Source of the DNA: a virus
Virus record (IMG/VR): IMGVR_UViG_3300023118_000021
Span: 1 to 35,171 of that record
Reading direction: 5' to 3' (one strand)
DNA length: 35,171 nucleotides
Shown: piece by piece, positions 1-7,746 of the stretch
Layout: the number at the start of each line of letters is the position of its first letter
Numbering within the stretch: position 1 is the first letter of the stretch
Made by a program: the position numbers and the translations under genes
The notes under the pieces: generated by a model
The model's input: only the letters and a program-made list of their open reading frames with translations
Databases searched by the model: none
Told to the model about the DNA's origin: nothing

Positions 1-134
1 CTACGCGAGCCGTTGCGCCGTACCTCTTCGGGTCGGCAGCCTCGGCGTCGAAGGTGTACTTGAATTGCTGGTGAATCGTCCACGGGAACTTGATCGACTT
101 GACGGCGATCTGGCGACTGGTCGCTCGAAGGTCG
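1..134. repeat. Direct terminal repeat, left copy
   Basis: Bases 1-134 are repeated at 35011-35144 with a single difference (T at 14, G at 35024). In the leftward gene that crosses here the difference is synonymous (GCA versus GCC, alanine). Joining the copies makes one uninterrupted 285-codon reading frame. This is the signature of a circular or circularly permuted genome assembled with overlapping ends, unit length about 35,010 bp, rather than a biological duplication. Confidence 0.93.
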
Positions 135-442
135 TCGGTCACGGTCATCGTGATCGGCTCCCCGTCGTTGTAGGCGGCGGTCAAGTTCTCACGGGCTTGC
201 AGCGCCTCGGTGCGACTGTTCGCAAACATCTGCCCCTCGATGCTGATGACCTTGCCGTCGGGGTAGGTGCGGTTCGGCCCGAACGAGCCGGGCGCGTTCG
301 GGCGCTTCTGAAAACCGAGGTCGACGCCGTCGATGTCCTGCCATCCGATGAGCTTGTCATAGACGAGACCGTCGTGCACGCCGTCGCCGGTAATGACGAT
401 AGAGCCGAACGACGGGGCGCTGAGAGTGATTGTCGTACCCAT
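1..442 (-). CDS. Distal tail (Dit-like) protein, N-terminal part
   Basis: Leftward gene starting at ATG 442, three bases after the tape-measure stop, running off the left edge. Through the terminal overlap it continues at 35010 down to a TGA at 34595, giving 285 aa in one frame. The visible 147 residues are beta-rich, with a 'GVDLGFQKRPNAPGSFGPNR' stretch and a segment 'IEGQMFANSRTEALQARENL' resembling the N-terminal ring domain of siphovirus distal tail proteins. In the order tape measure, Dit, tail hub this protein would form the ring joining the tube tip to the baseplate. The assignment rests on gene order and residue style; a generic minor tail protein is the alternative. Confidence 0.7.
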   Translation of the reverse strand, partial: MGTTITLSAPSFGSIVITGDGVHDGLVYDKLIGWQDIDGVDLGFQKRPNAPGSFGPNRTYPDGKVISIEGQMFANSRTEALQARENLTAAYNDGEPITMTVTDDLRATSRQIAVKSIKFPWTIHQQFKYTFDAEAADPKRYGATARV

Positions 443-445
443 GTG

Positions 446-2725
446 CTAGACCCCCAGGTATTCGGCGATTTCGCGGGCGGTCTGCCGCGCTCGAAGGATG
501 CCGCCTTCGCTGTCGGGGAAGTTCTGCTCAAGGTTGATCTGTGCGCCGGGAATGTTCTTCACGGCCTCGAGCAGTGCGGCGAGCAGCGACATAACCGCGT
601 TCCATGCGTCGCTACCCCCGGCTGTGGAGTTGGCCAGCGATGACGCGGTCGGGCTGCTCGAGGCGGAGATGCCGGCCGAGTTAGTGGCGACGCGACCGTT
701 GACGTCGATACCGATTCCCCCGAGCTCGCCCATCGCCGCATCGCCGAGCCCGGACGCCGCGGCGGCCACGAGACCGGCGGAGCCCATGATTCCCGCCGCC
801 ATACCGGCGCCGAGCTGCGCACCAATCTCGTCGCGGAAGAGCCTCGACGGGGACTTGATACCGAAGAAGGCTTTGATACCCCCGACGAATCCGTCCATAA
901 ACCCTCGGACCTTATCCATGAGCCATCCGCCGAGGTCTTTGATTCCGTTCCACAATCCGCGGATGAGGTCGCCGCCGGCGCTGGCCATCTTGCCGACCAT
1001 GCCCGAGCTTGTGATGGCAGTGATGAGGCCCATCACGATCTGCGGCATCATCGTCGACAGGGAGTAGATGATCGTCGGGAGATTGGTCACGAGCGCCATG
1101 ATGAGTTTTATTCCGGCCATCATCATCTGCGGCTGAGCGCCGATGATCGCCGAGATGAGCCCGACGATGATCTGCGGGATGGCGGCGACGATTGCCGTGA
1201 CGATCTGGGGCAGCGCACCGACGAGCGAGAGGAATAGCTGCAATCCGGCGTCTATCAGTGTCGGGATGGCGCCGACCAGGAACCCGACGATACCGACGAT
1301 GATGCCCGGCAACGCCGCTATGAGGGTCGGGAGCGCGGCGAGGATGCCGGTCACCAGTCCCATGAGTAGCTGCAATCCGGCGTCGAGCAGGGCGGTCAGG
1401 TTGCCAGGGGCGAACAGGGTCGTAATTGCGCCGATGACCGACTCGACCACGCTCGGGATGAGAGTCGGAAGCGACTCGGTGATGCCCGACATGAGGGCAA
1501 TGAGCACGTCAACGCCGGTCTGAATCAGCATCGGCAGCATGCCGACGAGTCCGGTGACGAACCCGAGGATGACCGGCACGGCAGTCTCGACAAGCTGCGG
1601 CGCGTTCCCGGCGATGGCGGTCACGAGTCCGGTGATGAGGCCGCCGGCGAGCGTGATGAGGGACGGCAGGACCGTGACAAGCGAGTCGACGATGGCTGTG
1701 AGCGCGGCGCCTATCGCCGGGGCAAGTGCGGTGAACACCGTTCCGAGGTTGCCCGCGAGGGAAACGAGCGGGGTGGAGAGGTTCTGAATACTGCCGATGA
1801 TGGTGCCGGCGGCATCGTCGACCACGGCACCCGCGCCGTCGACCCCGTTGACTAGGTCGACCAGTCCGCCGAGCAGGGGGTTGATGCCGCCCGAGAGCAG
1901 GTCGGTGAGTGACGGCGTCAGATCGCCGACGATAGCGCCGGAGAGGATATTGGCACCGTCCTGGGTTGACGACCATGCCCCGGTGAGGGTCTGGCTACCG
2001 AGCTCCATGGCATTGAAGAACATGCCACCCTCGGCCGTCGCGTGCGCCATCGCGCCCTTGACTTCCTCGAAGCTAATGGCGCCGTCCTCCATGCGCGCCT
2101 TGAGGTCGACCATCGACTCGCCGGTCATCTTCGATATTTCGACCAGGGGGTTGAATCCCTGGTTGATCATCTGATTAACGTCCTCGCCCATGAGTCGTCC
2201 GGTCGACTGCACTTGACCGAAGACGAGCGAGAGGCCGGCGAACTTTTCGGCGTTGCCCTGAGAGATGTCGCCGAGCATCTTGAGGTCCGGCATGAGGTTG
2301 TTGGCGTCTTCGCCGAACGACAGCAGGGTCTGGGATGCGCTTGCGAGGTCGGTGAGCTGGAAGGGTGTCGATGCTCCCATGGCTGACAGCTCTTCGAGCT
2401 TGGCCTTGGCCTTATCGGCGCCACCGAGTAGCGGGGTAAACGACGCAGTGTAGTTCTGCATCTCGGACTGGAAGGCGACGCCATTGGTGACGAGCGCACC
2501 AACGCCGATTCCGACGGCTGCCGTTGCGGCGATGAGCGCGCCGGCGACAACCTTGCCGGCCATGCCGAGTCCGGTCTTGATGCCGTTGGAGAGGCCGCCG
2601 CCCATCGTGGCGCCGGCGGCCTCTACCTGACTCGCGTTCCCTTCGATGTCGCGTCGGAGCTGACCGGGCACTCCCTTGCCGTCGGCCGTGACTTCGACGA
2701 CACCCTCGGCTACTACAACGCTCAT
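446..2725 (-). CDS. Tail tape measure protein
   Basis: A 759-aa protein, the longest of the late region after the head genes and placed right behind the tail assembly chaperones. It has a soluble N-terminus (~1-45), a Gly/Ala-rich hydrophobic segment (~55-85), then a long central run of repeated hydrophobic helices (Leu/Ile/Val/Ala with 'GLVTGI', 'ALPTLI', 'ALPQIV' units). Near the C-terminus 'FFGIKSPSRLFRDEIGAQLG' matches the conserved 'GI.SPS..f...G..lg.G...Gi' signature of tape measure proteins. It sets tail length; at roughly 0.15 nm per residue the tail would be on the order of 110 nm. ATG 2725 is chosen over an upstream in-frame start at 2758 because it overlaps the stop of the frameshifted chaperone (ATGA). 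Confidence 0.93.
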   Translation of the reverse strand: MSVVVAEGVVEVTADGKGVPGQLRRDIEGNASQVEAAGATMGGGLSNGIKTGLGMAGKVVAGALIAATAAVGIGVGALVTNGVAFQSEMQNYTASFTPLLGGADKAKAKLEELSAMGASTPFQLTDLASASQTLLSFGEDANNLMPDLKMLGDISQGNAEKFAGLSLVFGQVQSTGRLMGEDVNQMINQGFNPLVEISKMTGESMVDLKARMEDGAISFEEVKGAMAHATAEGGMFFNAMELGSQTLTGAWSSTQDGANILSGAIVGDLTPSLTDLLSGGINPLLGGLVDLVNGVDGAGAVVDDAAGTIIGSIQNLSTPLVSLAGNLGTVFTALAPAIGAALTAIVDSLVTVLPSLITLAGGLITGLVTAIAGNAPQLVETAVPVILGFVTGLVGMLPMLIQTGVDVLIALMSGITESLPTLIPSVVESVIGAITTLFAPGNLTALLDAGLQLLMGLVTGILAALPTLIAALPGIIVGIVGFLVGAIPTLIDAGLQLFLSLVGALPQIVTAIVAAIPQIIVGLISAIIGAQPQMMMAGIKLIMALVTNLPTIIYSLSTMMPQIVMGLITAITSSGMVGKMASAGGDLIRGLWNGIKDLGGWLMDKVRGFMDGFVGGIKAFFGIKSPSRLFRDEIGAQLGAGMAAGIMGSAGLVAAAASGLGDAAMGELGGIGIDVNGRVATNSAGISASSSPTASSLANSTAGGSDAWNAVMSLLAALLEAVKNIPGAQINLEQNFPDSEGGILRARQTAREIAEYLGV

Positions 2726-3455
2726 TCGGTCCCCGCTTCGACGTTGTGCTCGAGCCAACCCTCGGTCTCGAGTCGCTGGATGCTGGTCGTGTCGTCGACC
2801 TGCACACGGCCCGGTGTGACCGATACTCCCCCGTTACGATCAGCTTCGGCCTGAGCGCGGCGACGCATAACCCCCTCGTAGGCTGGCAGCCGCTCGGCGC
2901 GCGCGAAGTAGGAAGGGCCGGATAGGGTCATCGGGTCGTCGACACGATGGAACACCGAGAGGTCGCTCTCGATGTCCTCTTCGTAGTCCAATACCCACGC
3001 CACCTGTTCGGCCCTTTCTGTTAGTCCTACTTGCGCGCTTAGGCTTTTCCCGGGAGTCCGCCGAGCGCGCGCGCTGCGACGAACTGGATGACGTTCCGCA
3101 TCGTCGCCAGGGCGACGGCGGGGTCTTCTTCGGCTGCCAGCTCGTCGACGAGCGCGTCGTACCCGTCGGAACCGATGGCGGTCTCGAGCAGCCACGAAGC
3201 GGCGTTGTCCGCATTCTCGCGGGCGAGCTTGAGGTACTTGAGCGCGAGGCCGGCGTTCGGCCTGGCGGGCATGTCGTAGGTCGTGGTGAGCTTGGCGACC
3301 GGGGGCTCGGCGCCCTCTTCGAGTGGCCAGGGCTCGGCGTCGTACTTGACCCGCTCGGGATTGTCGCGCACGACCGAGAAGACCGGGACGCGGTCGGCGG
3401 TGGCCGCCCACTCGACAGACTTGTCGTTATGCGAAAGTTCGATGACGTTGCTCAT
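2722..3455 (-). CDS. Tail assembly chaperone, -1 frameshift product (gpGT-like)
   Basis: The frame overlapping the end of the short chaperone is open from before the slippery site to TGA 2722-2724 and has no good start of its own, as expected for the T part of a G/GT pair. Slippage on G_GGA_AAA (bases 3051-3045) joins residue ~135 of the short form to a tail reading 'SLSAQVGLTERAEQVAWVLD' and onwards, giving about 244 aa. The T part contains 'DYEEDIESDLSVFHRVDD', acidic as in other chaperone extensions. Its stop overlaps the tape measure ATG. The coordinates span both frames; the shift repeats one base near 3048. Confidence 0.85.
3039..3455 (-). CDS. Tail assembly chaperone (short, gpG-like)
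   Basis: A 138-aa protein in the slot between the major tail protein and the tape measure, the standard position of the lambda gpG-type chaperone. It is acidic and mostly helical towards the C-terminus ('LKYLKLARENADNAASWLLE'). The final codons CCG GGA AAA GCC TAA contain the heptamer GGGAAAA, so a share of ribosomes should slip back one base and continue into the overlapping frame. It would bind the tape measure and recruit tail-tube subunits during assembly. Function is inferred from synteny plus the slippery site, as sequences in this family diverge strongly. Confidence 0.85.
   Translation of the reverse strand: MSNVIELSHNDKSVEWAATADRVPVFSVVRDNPERVKYDAEPWPLEEGAEPPVAKLTTTYDMPARPNAGLALKYLKLARENADNAASWLLETAIGSDGYDALVDELAAEEDPAVALATMRNVIQFVAARALGGLPGKA
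3045..3051 (-). other. -1 ribosomal frameshift heptamer GGGAAAA
   Basis: On the minus strand the sequence reads GGGAAAA in the register G GGA AAA relative to the chaperone frame, a canonical X XXY YYZ slippery site. The zero-frame stop TAA follows two codons later. It occurs exactly where tailed phages shift from G to GT, so it can be called with good confidence without a pseudoknot prediction. Confidence 0.88.
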
Positions 3456-3484
3456 GGTTTCGTTTCTTTCTCTTCGGGGGTAGT

Positions 3485-3511
3485 GCGGGGCGGCCGTGGT
3501 GACCGCCCCGC
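3485..3511 (-). terminator. GC hairpin after major tail protein
   Basis: Perfect 9-bp arms GCGGGGCGG and CCGCCCCGC with a 9-base loop lie between the major tail protein stop and the chaperone start. No U-run follows in either direction, so it may act as a partial terminator or as a 3' RNA-stabilising structure that lets tail-tube mRNA accumulate above downstream genes. Confidence 0.5.
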
Positions 3512-3522
3512 GATGGCGCGAC

Positions 3523-4062
3523 CTAGGAAGTCGCGTCGGTGATGGCGAACGGCTTGATGCTCGCGCTGACCCAGTGACCCGTGAACGTCACCGGGATGAG
3601 GGTCTGCCCATCCTTCTTGTACGACGTTTCCATCGAGTCGGTCGACAGCACCTTGCGCACGATGGCGCGGCGGCGGAATCCACCGGGAGCGAGTCCGTCG
3701 AGCAGCACCGCGCCGTAGGACGGCGCGAACGCCGTCAGTCCGTCGTCGGCGGTGAGCACGCCGGCCGTCGGCGCGGTGTTATTAATGGCGATGGCGAGGT
3801 TCGCGAGCGTGGCCTCGGCGAGGTTCGTCTTGACTGAAACGACGCGACCAGTGCGGCGGCGGTCAATTTCGTACAGGACCTGATCGACACTGAGAACCGA
3901 ATACTCGTCGGCGATGGTGAGCGCGACGCCATCCTGCGTACCGCCGAGGTCGACCCAGGGGGCGATGGGGGCAGTGGCGATGGTGGCCGGCTCGGTCGAG
4001 CCGAACGGCGCCCAGTAGAGCGTGGCCGGGCCCTGGATGAGGTTGGTGCTGGTGACGGTCAC
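3523..4062 (-). CDS. Major tail (tube) protein
   Basis: A 179-aa protein starting at GTG 4062, which overlaps the preceding TGA. Residues 'NLIQGPATLYWAPFGSTEPA' then 'WVDLGGTQDGVALTIADEYS' match the opening of actinophage tail-tube subunits, which polymerise as hexameric rings around the tape measure. A Val/Thr-rich beta pattern continues to 'TLIPVTFTGHWVSASIKPF'. The position before the chaperones and the hairpin behind it, as behind the capsid gene, fit a highly expressed structural protein. The frame is open far upstream, but the GTG at the stop/start overlap marks the real N-terminus. Confidence 0.85.
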   Translation of the reverse strand: MTVTSTNLIQGPATLYWAPFGSTEPATIATAPIAPWVDLGGTQDGVALTIADEYSVLSVDQVLYEIDRRRTGRVVSVKTNLAEATLANLAIAINNTAPTAGVLTADDGLTAFAPSYGAVLLDGLAPGGFRRRAIVRKVLSTDSMETSYKKDGQTLIPVTFTGHWVSASIKPFAITDATS

Positions 4063-4301
4063 TTGTCGACCCCTTCGGTTTCGTCGGAGTCGGCGGCGGC
4101 GTCGGTGATGACCCCGCTGTCGACTTCCTCGGGCTTGCCCGACTTCCACGGCTTCGGCGACTTGCCGAGGCCCTGCTCGTCGGTGTGGTCGCTGCGCTCG
4201 AACGAGTGCAGTAGAGACTGGCGGGAGAGGTCGACGAGCTCGGCATCGCCGACCTCGAGCACCTTGCCAGGCTCGAATGTGGTGCGTACCAGTGTTCCCA
4301 C
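4059..4301 (-). CDS. Small protein between tail terminator and tail tube
   Basis: An 80-aa protein from GTG 4301, which has a strong purine-rich ribosome site (GAAAGGGGG) at the usual distance. An alternative ATG at 4373 overlaps the tail terminator stop and would add 24 low-complexity residues. The sequence begins 'VRTTFEPGKVLEVGDAELVD', a compact beta-hairpin style seen in small actinophage proteins at this site, and ends in an acidic, probably disordered tail. Function is not recognised; its place in the head-tail joining cluster suggests a minor structural or assembly role. Confidence 0.6.
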   Translation of the reverse strand: MGTLVRTTFEPGKVLEVGDAELVDLSRQSLLHSFERSDHTDEQGLGKSPKPWKSGKPEEVDSGVITDAAADSDETEGVDK

Positions 4302-4369
4302 GGTGCGCCCCCTTTCTTTCGAGGTTGACGGCGCCCGGTTGGTCGTCGTCTTCGCCGCCGACTGCGCGC

Positions 4370-4855
4370 TCATGCGGGCGTCCAATCGATAGCGAGGTCT
4401 GCGGAGAAGCGGGCATACCCGCTCGGGTCGTTGTCAATGCGCATCGGCTCGGTGACCAGATATGCCGCTTGAACGCGGGCCGCCAAGTATCCCGCCTTGA
4501 CGGCGAGTGTCTGCCCGTAGTGGCCGGTCTGCGCGTCTTCGGTCGCGGCGCGAAGGCATTCGGCGAGCTGGGCGACGAGATTCCATGGGGGCTTCACGCT
4601 CGACGCCGTGTCGCTGGTGTTCGCCGTGCCCCAGAGGTCGATCTGAATGATCGGCTTGCGCACCGGGATATCGACGTTCGGCGACCCACTCAGTACGGGG
4701 GACGCCTGGACGAATCCCGTCGCCGCCCACTTCGACGTTTCCTTCGGCAGGGCACCGCCGACCATGGCAGCGGTGAACTCCGGCACGCGAGCGACGAGCC
4801 AGGCGACGGCAACGAGCTGGGTCGTCGGGCGGTAGGGCTGGGTCAGTGGTGCCAT
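4370..4855 (-). CDS. Tail terminator protein
   Basis: A 161-aa protein. ATG 4855 overlaps the upstream stop (TGATG). It follows the HK97 gp10-like gene and precedes the tail tube gene, the usual slot for the gpU-like protein that caps the tube and docks to the head. The segments 'RKPIIQIDLWGTANTSDTAS' and 'AYLVTEPMRIDNDPSGYARF' resemble this family: a central strand, then a conserved strand with acidic residues near the end. The call rests on order plus style, since the family is weakly conserved. Confidence 0.65.
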   Translation of the reverse strand: MAPLTQPYRPTTQLVAVAWLVARVPEFTAAMVGGALPKETSKWAATGFVQASPVLSGSPNVDIPVRKPIIQIDLWGTANTSDTASSVKPPWNLVAQLAECLRAATEDAQTGHYGQTLAVKAGYLAARVQAAYLVTEPMRIDNDPSGYARFSADLAIDWTPA

Positions 4856-5208
4856 CACTCGCCCGCCCGTCGCACGAGGTCGGCAGACCGAGACTGATAG
4901 AGCGCAGGGCGGGCGTACGGCTGCGCGCGCATCCGGCTCGTGCCGCGCTCCACCATGAGGTGATAGTCGACCATCTTGCCGCGAACAACCTGGCCACCGA
5001 ATGTCACCGACCCGGTAACCATGGCGCCCTTCCGCTTGGCGGGCTGCGCTTTGATGGTGTCGTTCAATCGAAACGATGCCTTCGGCACGAGGCGACGCAT
5101 GCGGGCGGCGACGTTACTGGTGAGGTTGTTGACAGGGCGCTCGAGCTGCGCACCGAGCTCGTTGACGCCGATGATCTTGGTGATACGAAGGCGGGCAGAC
5201 CCGGCCAT
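4855..5208 (-). CDS. HK97 gp10-like head-tail joining protein
   Basis: A 117-aa basic protein. The segment 'YHLMVERGTSRMRAQPYARP' is the hallmark of the HK97 gp10 family ('..hvE.GT.km.aqPflrPA'), found between head-closure and tail-terminator genes. It probably takes part in the neck or tail-completion complex. A good purine-rich site (GGAGAGGGGG) precedes ATG 5208. The 77 bases upstream hold a perfect 7-bp hairpin at 5242-5260. Confidence 0.8.
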   Translation of the reverse strand: MAGSARLRITKIIGVNELGAQLERPVNNLTSNVAARMRRLVPKASFRLNDTIKAQPAKRKGAMVTGSVTFGGQVVRGKMVDYHLMVERGTSRMRAQPYARPALYQSRSADLVRRAGE

Positions 5209-5241
5209 GGCGCCCCCTCTCCGAGTGCGTCGGTGTTGTTG

Positions 5242-5260
5242 CCGCGAGTCTCCCTCGCGG
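5242..5260 (-). other. Intergenic hairpin before gp10-like gene
   Basis: Perfect arms CCGCGAG and CTCGCGG enclose a 5-base loop between two neck genes, with no U-run. It may stabilise or process the late mRNA. Confidence 0.4.
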
Positions 5261-5285
5261 TGGTGGTGCTATTCGGTTGTGACCG

Positions 5286-5681
5286 CTAGACGCTGATCGC
5301 GCTGGCGGTGGCTCTTAGGTCGAGGGTAAGTGACGACTGCCCACTCAGGGCTCTCGGCACTCCGGTCGCCTCGTTCAATGCGTAGATGTTGCCGGTGGTC
5401 TTGTCCTTGATACGGTCGCCATCGAGCACGACGACCGCGGTCCGTGCCCCCGTGACGGGATGCGGGACCGCCGCCGGCAATCGGCAGATAATGACGCGTA
5501 CGGTGCGACGCGTACCGCTTGCCGGGTCGTAGACGTTCTTCGACCGCTCGACGAGCGAGGCCGGCACGTCAGTGAGGACGGGGACGATGCTCGCGTCATC
5601 GTTGCTCTCGACCGTGTCGCCGAGTGTATTCTCGGTCGAGCCACGCAGGATGGCGACACGAGTGGTCGCGAGGAAGGTCAT
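5286..5681 (-). CDS. Head-tail stopper/head closure protein
   Basis: A 131-aa protein starting at ATG 5681 in an ATGA overlap with the connector gene. It has the length and beta-rich style of stopper proteins that close the portal channel after packaging ('MTFLATTRVAILRGSTENTL', later 'VIICRLPAAVPHPVTGARTA'). It lies second after the capsid-proximal connector and before the gp10-like gene, the standard neck order. Primary sequence alone would not prove the function. Confidence 0.6.
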   Translation of the reverse strand: MTFLATTRVAILRGSTENTLGDTVESNDDASIVPVLTDVPASLVERSKNVYDPASGTRRTVRVIICRLPAAVPHPVTGARTAVVVLDGDRIKDKTTGNIYALNEATGVPRALSGQSSLTLDLRATASAISV

Positions 5682-6112
5682 GACACGACCGGCTTGTAGG
5701 GCAGAGAGTCGTCGTACTCTTCGCTGTTCACGTTGATCACAGAGCGGCCGGGTTGCGTGCTCACGGTGCGGACTCCGCGCCACGAGAGCCGTCGGATGCA
5801 CTTCCGCGCCATCGGGGATAGGGTGAGCCAGTCGGGGTTGCCCATGGCGGCGCTCTGCCCGTCCTGGGATGCTGAACCGACGGCAAGTCGCTCGAGGTAG
5901 TCGGGCTGCGCGGAGAGCCATACGGCCTGGTAGCAGACCGCGAGCTTGAGCCAGTAGCGGTCACGGTCGGTGATGTCGACGCGTTCGACCTCTTCGATGA
6001 GGCCGGTGTGCATCTCGATGGACTGCGCAGAGAGGGAGCGCGTGACGTCGTCGACGACTCGGCCGGTAGCGGTCTGAATGTCGGCGACGGTTGCCCACGG
6101 TGCGGCGCTCAT
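5678..6112 (-). CDS. Head-tail connector (adaptor) protein
   Basis: A 144-aa, mostly helical protein ('WATVADIQTATGRVVDDVTR', 'DRYWLKLAVCYQAVWLSAQP') with a short C-terminal extension. Helical adaptors of the HK97 gp6 / SPP1 gp15 class occupy this position just after the capsid cluster, forming the ring that binds the portal. A hairpin lies 24-57 bases upstream of its start. The next gene overlaps its stop by four bases, suggesting coupled translation. Confidence 0.68.
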   Translation of the reverse strand: MSAAPWATVADIQTATGRVVDDVTRSLSAQSIEMHTGLIEEVERVDITDRDRYWLKLAVCYQAVWLSAQPDYLERLAVGSASQDGQSAAMGNPDWLTLSPMARKCIRRLSWRGVRTVSTQPGRSVINVNSEEYDDSLPYKPVVS

Positions 6113-6135
6113 GCTGTCCTCTCGAAAGTAAGGTG

Positions 6136-6169
6136 GGGCGGGTCGACCCCCCGAAGAATCGACCCGCCC
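6136..6169 (-). terminator. GC hairpin before connector gene
   Basis: Perfect 11-bp arms GGGCGGGTCGA and TCGACCCGCCC with a 12-base loop fill the gap between the repeat-tailed protein and the connector gene. No U-run follows. Likely an attenuator or RNA-stability element. Confidence 0.5.
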
Positions 6170-6182
6170 GCTAGGTGACCGA

Positions 6183-6713
6183 TTACTCGGTCGGCTTGGT
6201 AACGGCCTTGACCGGGACGCTCTTGGTCTCGGTCTTCGGCGCGGGCTCGGGCTTGACTTCGGGCGCCTTCTTGGCGGGCGCCTTCTTGGCGGGCGCCTTC
6301 TTGGCGGGCGCCTTCTTGGCGGGCGCCTTCTTGTTCGCCGGGGCGGGCTTGCCCTGGGTCACGAAGTTCGGGCCGCTCGGCTCGCCGACGCGCTCAGTGA
6401 GCTCGACCGGCACGGTGTACGTGACGTCCCACGCGAGCCCGTCCATGTTGTGCTCAATCGACTTGAGCTCGACATCGCCGGTCGGACGCAGTCCGTTCTG
6501 GATGGCGAACTCACGGGTTGCCGCCTTGTTCGCCGAGTGGTCGATGCCGTTCTCTTCGGTCGGCTTGACGCCGGCCATGACGAACACTTTGGTGTAGTGG
6601 TTCGCGGAGTCGGCGTCGGTGTCGGTGGTGCGCTGCGCGATGATCTGCGCGTCGGTCATCCCGGCGCCGACGTAGGCCGCGGGCGCCTTGTCGTCTTTGG
6701 TGCTCTTGCTCAT
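6183..6713 (-). CDS. Post-capsid protein with Lys/Ala/Pro repeat tail
   Basis: A 176-aa protein directly downstream of the major capsid gene. Residues ~1-130 look folded ('ANHYTKVFVMAGVKPTEENG', 'GLAWDVTYTVPVELTERVGE'); the rest is a basic disordered tail with four KKAPA units and a KKAPE, then Pro/Glu/Lys-rich sequence. The tail recalls histone H1-like C-termini and could contact packaged DNA or other head proteins. The slot after the capsid gene often holds decoration or head-fibre proteins, but no family was recognised. Confidence 0.7.
   Translation of the reverse strand: MSKSTKDDKAPAAYVGAGMTDAQIIAQRTTDTDADSANHYTKVFVMAGVKPTEENGIDHSANKAATREFAIQNGLRPTGDVELKSIEHNMDGLAWDVTYTVPVELTERVGEPSGPNFVTQGKPAPANKKAPAKKAPAKKAPAKKAPAKKAPEVKPEPAPKTETKSVPVKAVTKPTE
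6261..6335 (-). repeat. 15-bp tandem repeat encoding KKAPA
   Basis: Four exact head-to-tail copies of a 15-base unit (6261-6320) and a fifth degenerate copy (to 6335) encode Lys-Lys-Ala-Pro-Ala. Because the unit is five codons, copy-number change by slippage would lengthen or shorten the basic tail without shifting frame. Confidence 0.95.
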
Positions 6714-6747
6714 GCTCTCTCTCGCTCTCTTGTCGATGCGGCCGGTA

Positions 6748-6776
6748 GGCGGGCGGGGCTCGTGACCCCGCCCGCC
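6748..6776 (-). terminator. GC hairpin after major capsid gene
   Basis: Perfect 11-bp arms GGCGGGCGGGG and CCCCGCCCGCC with a 7-base loop immediately follow the capsid stop. There is no U-run, so complete termination is unlikely; reduced read-through or protection of the capsid mRNA 3' end fits. Confidence 0.55.
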
Positions 6777-6786
6777 GGTCGGACTG

Positions 6787-7746
6787 CTAGGCGATCAGCT
6801 CGAAGATGGCGTGAGCCTGGGGGGTGGTGACGCCGGCCGCCTTGCGGGTGCGCACCTTGAGGATGTCCTCATCGGTGAGACCGGCGAGTCCGTCGCGGCC
6901 GGGGATGACGACCGACTCGAACGGGGTGCGGTCGCCGGTCACGGCGTACGGCTTCACGACCGCGGCGAGCAACGGGTTGCCCGTGGTGCCCTTGACGCCC
7001 GCGCCGACGCCAGCGCCGACACCCTGGGTCGTGGCGACGGCCGTGACCTTCGCGCCGTTCGAGTAGAGCAGCGGGATGCCGAGCACGGTGTCGATGCGGC
7101 GACCGTTGATGACGTCGGGCAGGAAGATGGGGCGACCCTGGCCGTCCTTGATGCCGCGCAGAATCTGGCGGAATCGCGGGTGCGCAATCAGCGTGAGCTG
7201 GCTGTCGTCGTAGTAGTCGCTCGACTCGACGATGCCCAGCAACTGGCTGATGATGTCGTACGTCGGCGCGTTGCTCGTCAACACGTTCGCGTTGGCGGTG
7301 TAGCCGGTCGAGGCGTCGGCCGTGGTCAGCGCCTTGTAGAGCGAAGTGAACGGGACGGTCGTGCCGTTCTGCACGGCGTTGACGCCGATGGCCGCGTTGT
7401 CGAACTTCTTCGCGAAGCTCGAGGCCGCGGACTGCTTCTTGGTCTCGAGGAAGTCGGCGAGCAGGTCGTCGCTGGTGTCCTCTTCCGCGATGCGGAGGGC
7501 CTTGCCGAACTTGGCGGCGGTCAGTGCGACGGTGTCGGCGCTCGACGTGTCCTCGCCGTAGGCTGCGCCCTTGGCAATGACATCGACGTCCATGTCGTCG
7601 ATGCGCGGGATGCGCACCGAGTTGGCGGTCATGGGGATGTGCCGCGATGCGGCATCCCATGCGGAGACTGCGGCGAATCGCTTGACGACTTCGGAGTTGC
7701 GCTGTTCGACCAACCAGCCGGTTGCGTCGATGCTATTGCGAGCCAC
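6787..7746 (-). CDS. Major capsid protein (HK97 fold)
   Basis: A 319-aa protein, start GTG 7746 behind a strong ribosome site (GAAAGGA). It has typical features of actinophage HK97-fold capsids: N-terminal 'SRHIPMTANSVRIPRIDDMD', a central 'GKALRIAEEDTSDDLLADFL', and a late 'RPIFLPDVINGRRIDTVLGI' of the P-domain. It follows the scaffold gene and has its own structured leader and putative promoter. No separate protease gene is visible and the protein seems to lack a long delta domain, consistent with use of the separate scaffold. Confidence 0.93.
   Translation of the reverse strand: MARNSIDATGWLVEQRNSEVVKRFAAVSAWDAASRHIPMTANSVRIPRIDDMDVDVIAKGAAYGEDTSSADTVALTAAKFGKALRIAEEDTSDDLLADFLETKKQSAASSFAKKFDNAAIGVNAVQNGTTVPFTSLYKALTTADASTGYTANANVLTSNAPTYDIISQLLGIVESSDYYDDSQLTLIAHPRFRQILRGIKDGQGRPIFLPDVINGRRIDTVLGIPLLYSNGAKVTAVATTQGVGAGVGAGVKGTTGNPLLAAVVKPYAVTGDRTPFESVVIPGRDGLAGLTDEDILKVRTRKAAGVTTPQAHAIFELIA

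Noticed and set aside
4863-5208. Long reading frames on the plus strand opposite the late genes
   Set aside because: GC-rich antisense frames stay open by codon bias. They lack start signals and family features, and the minus-strand genes are recognisable.
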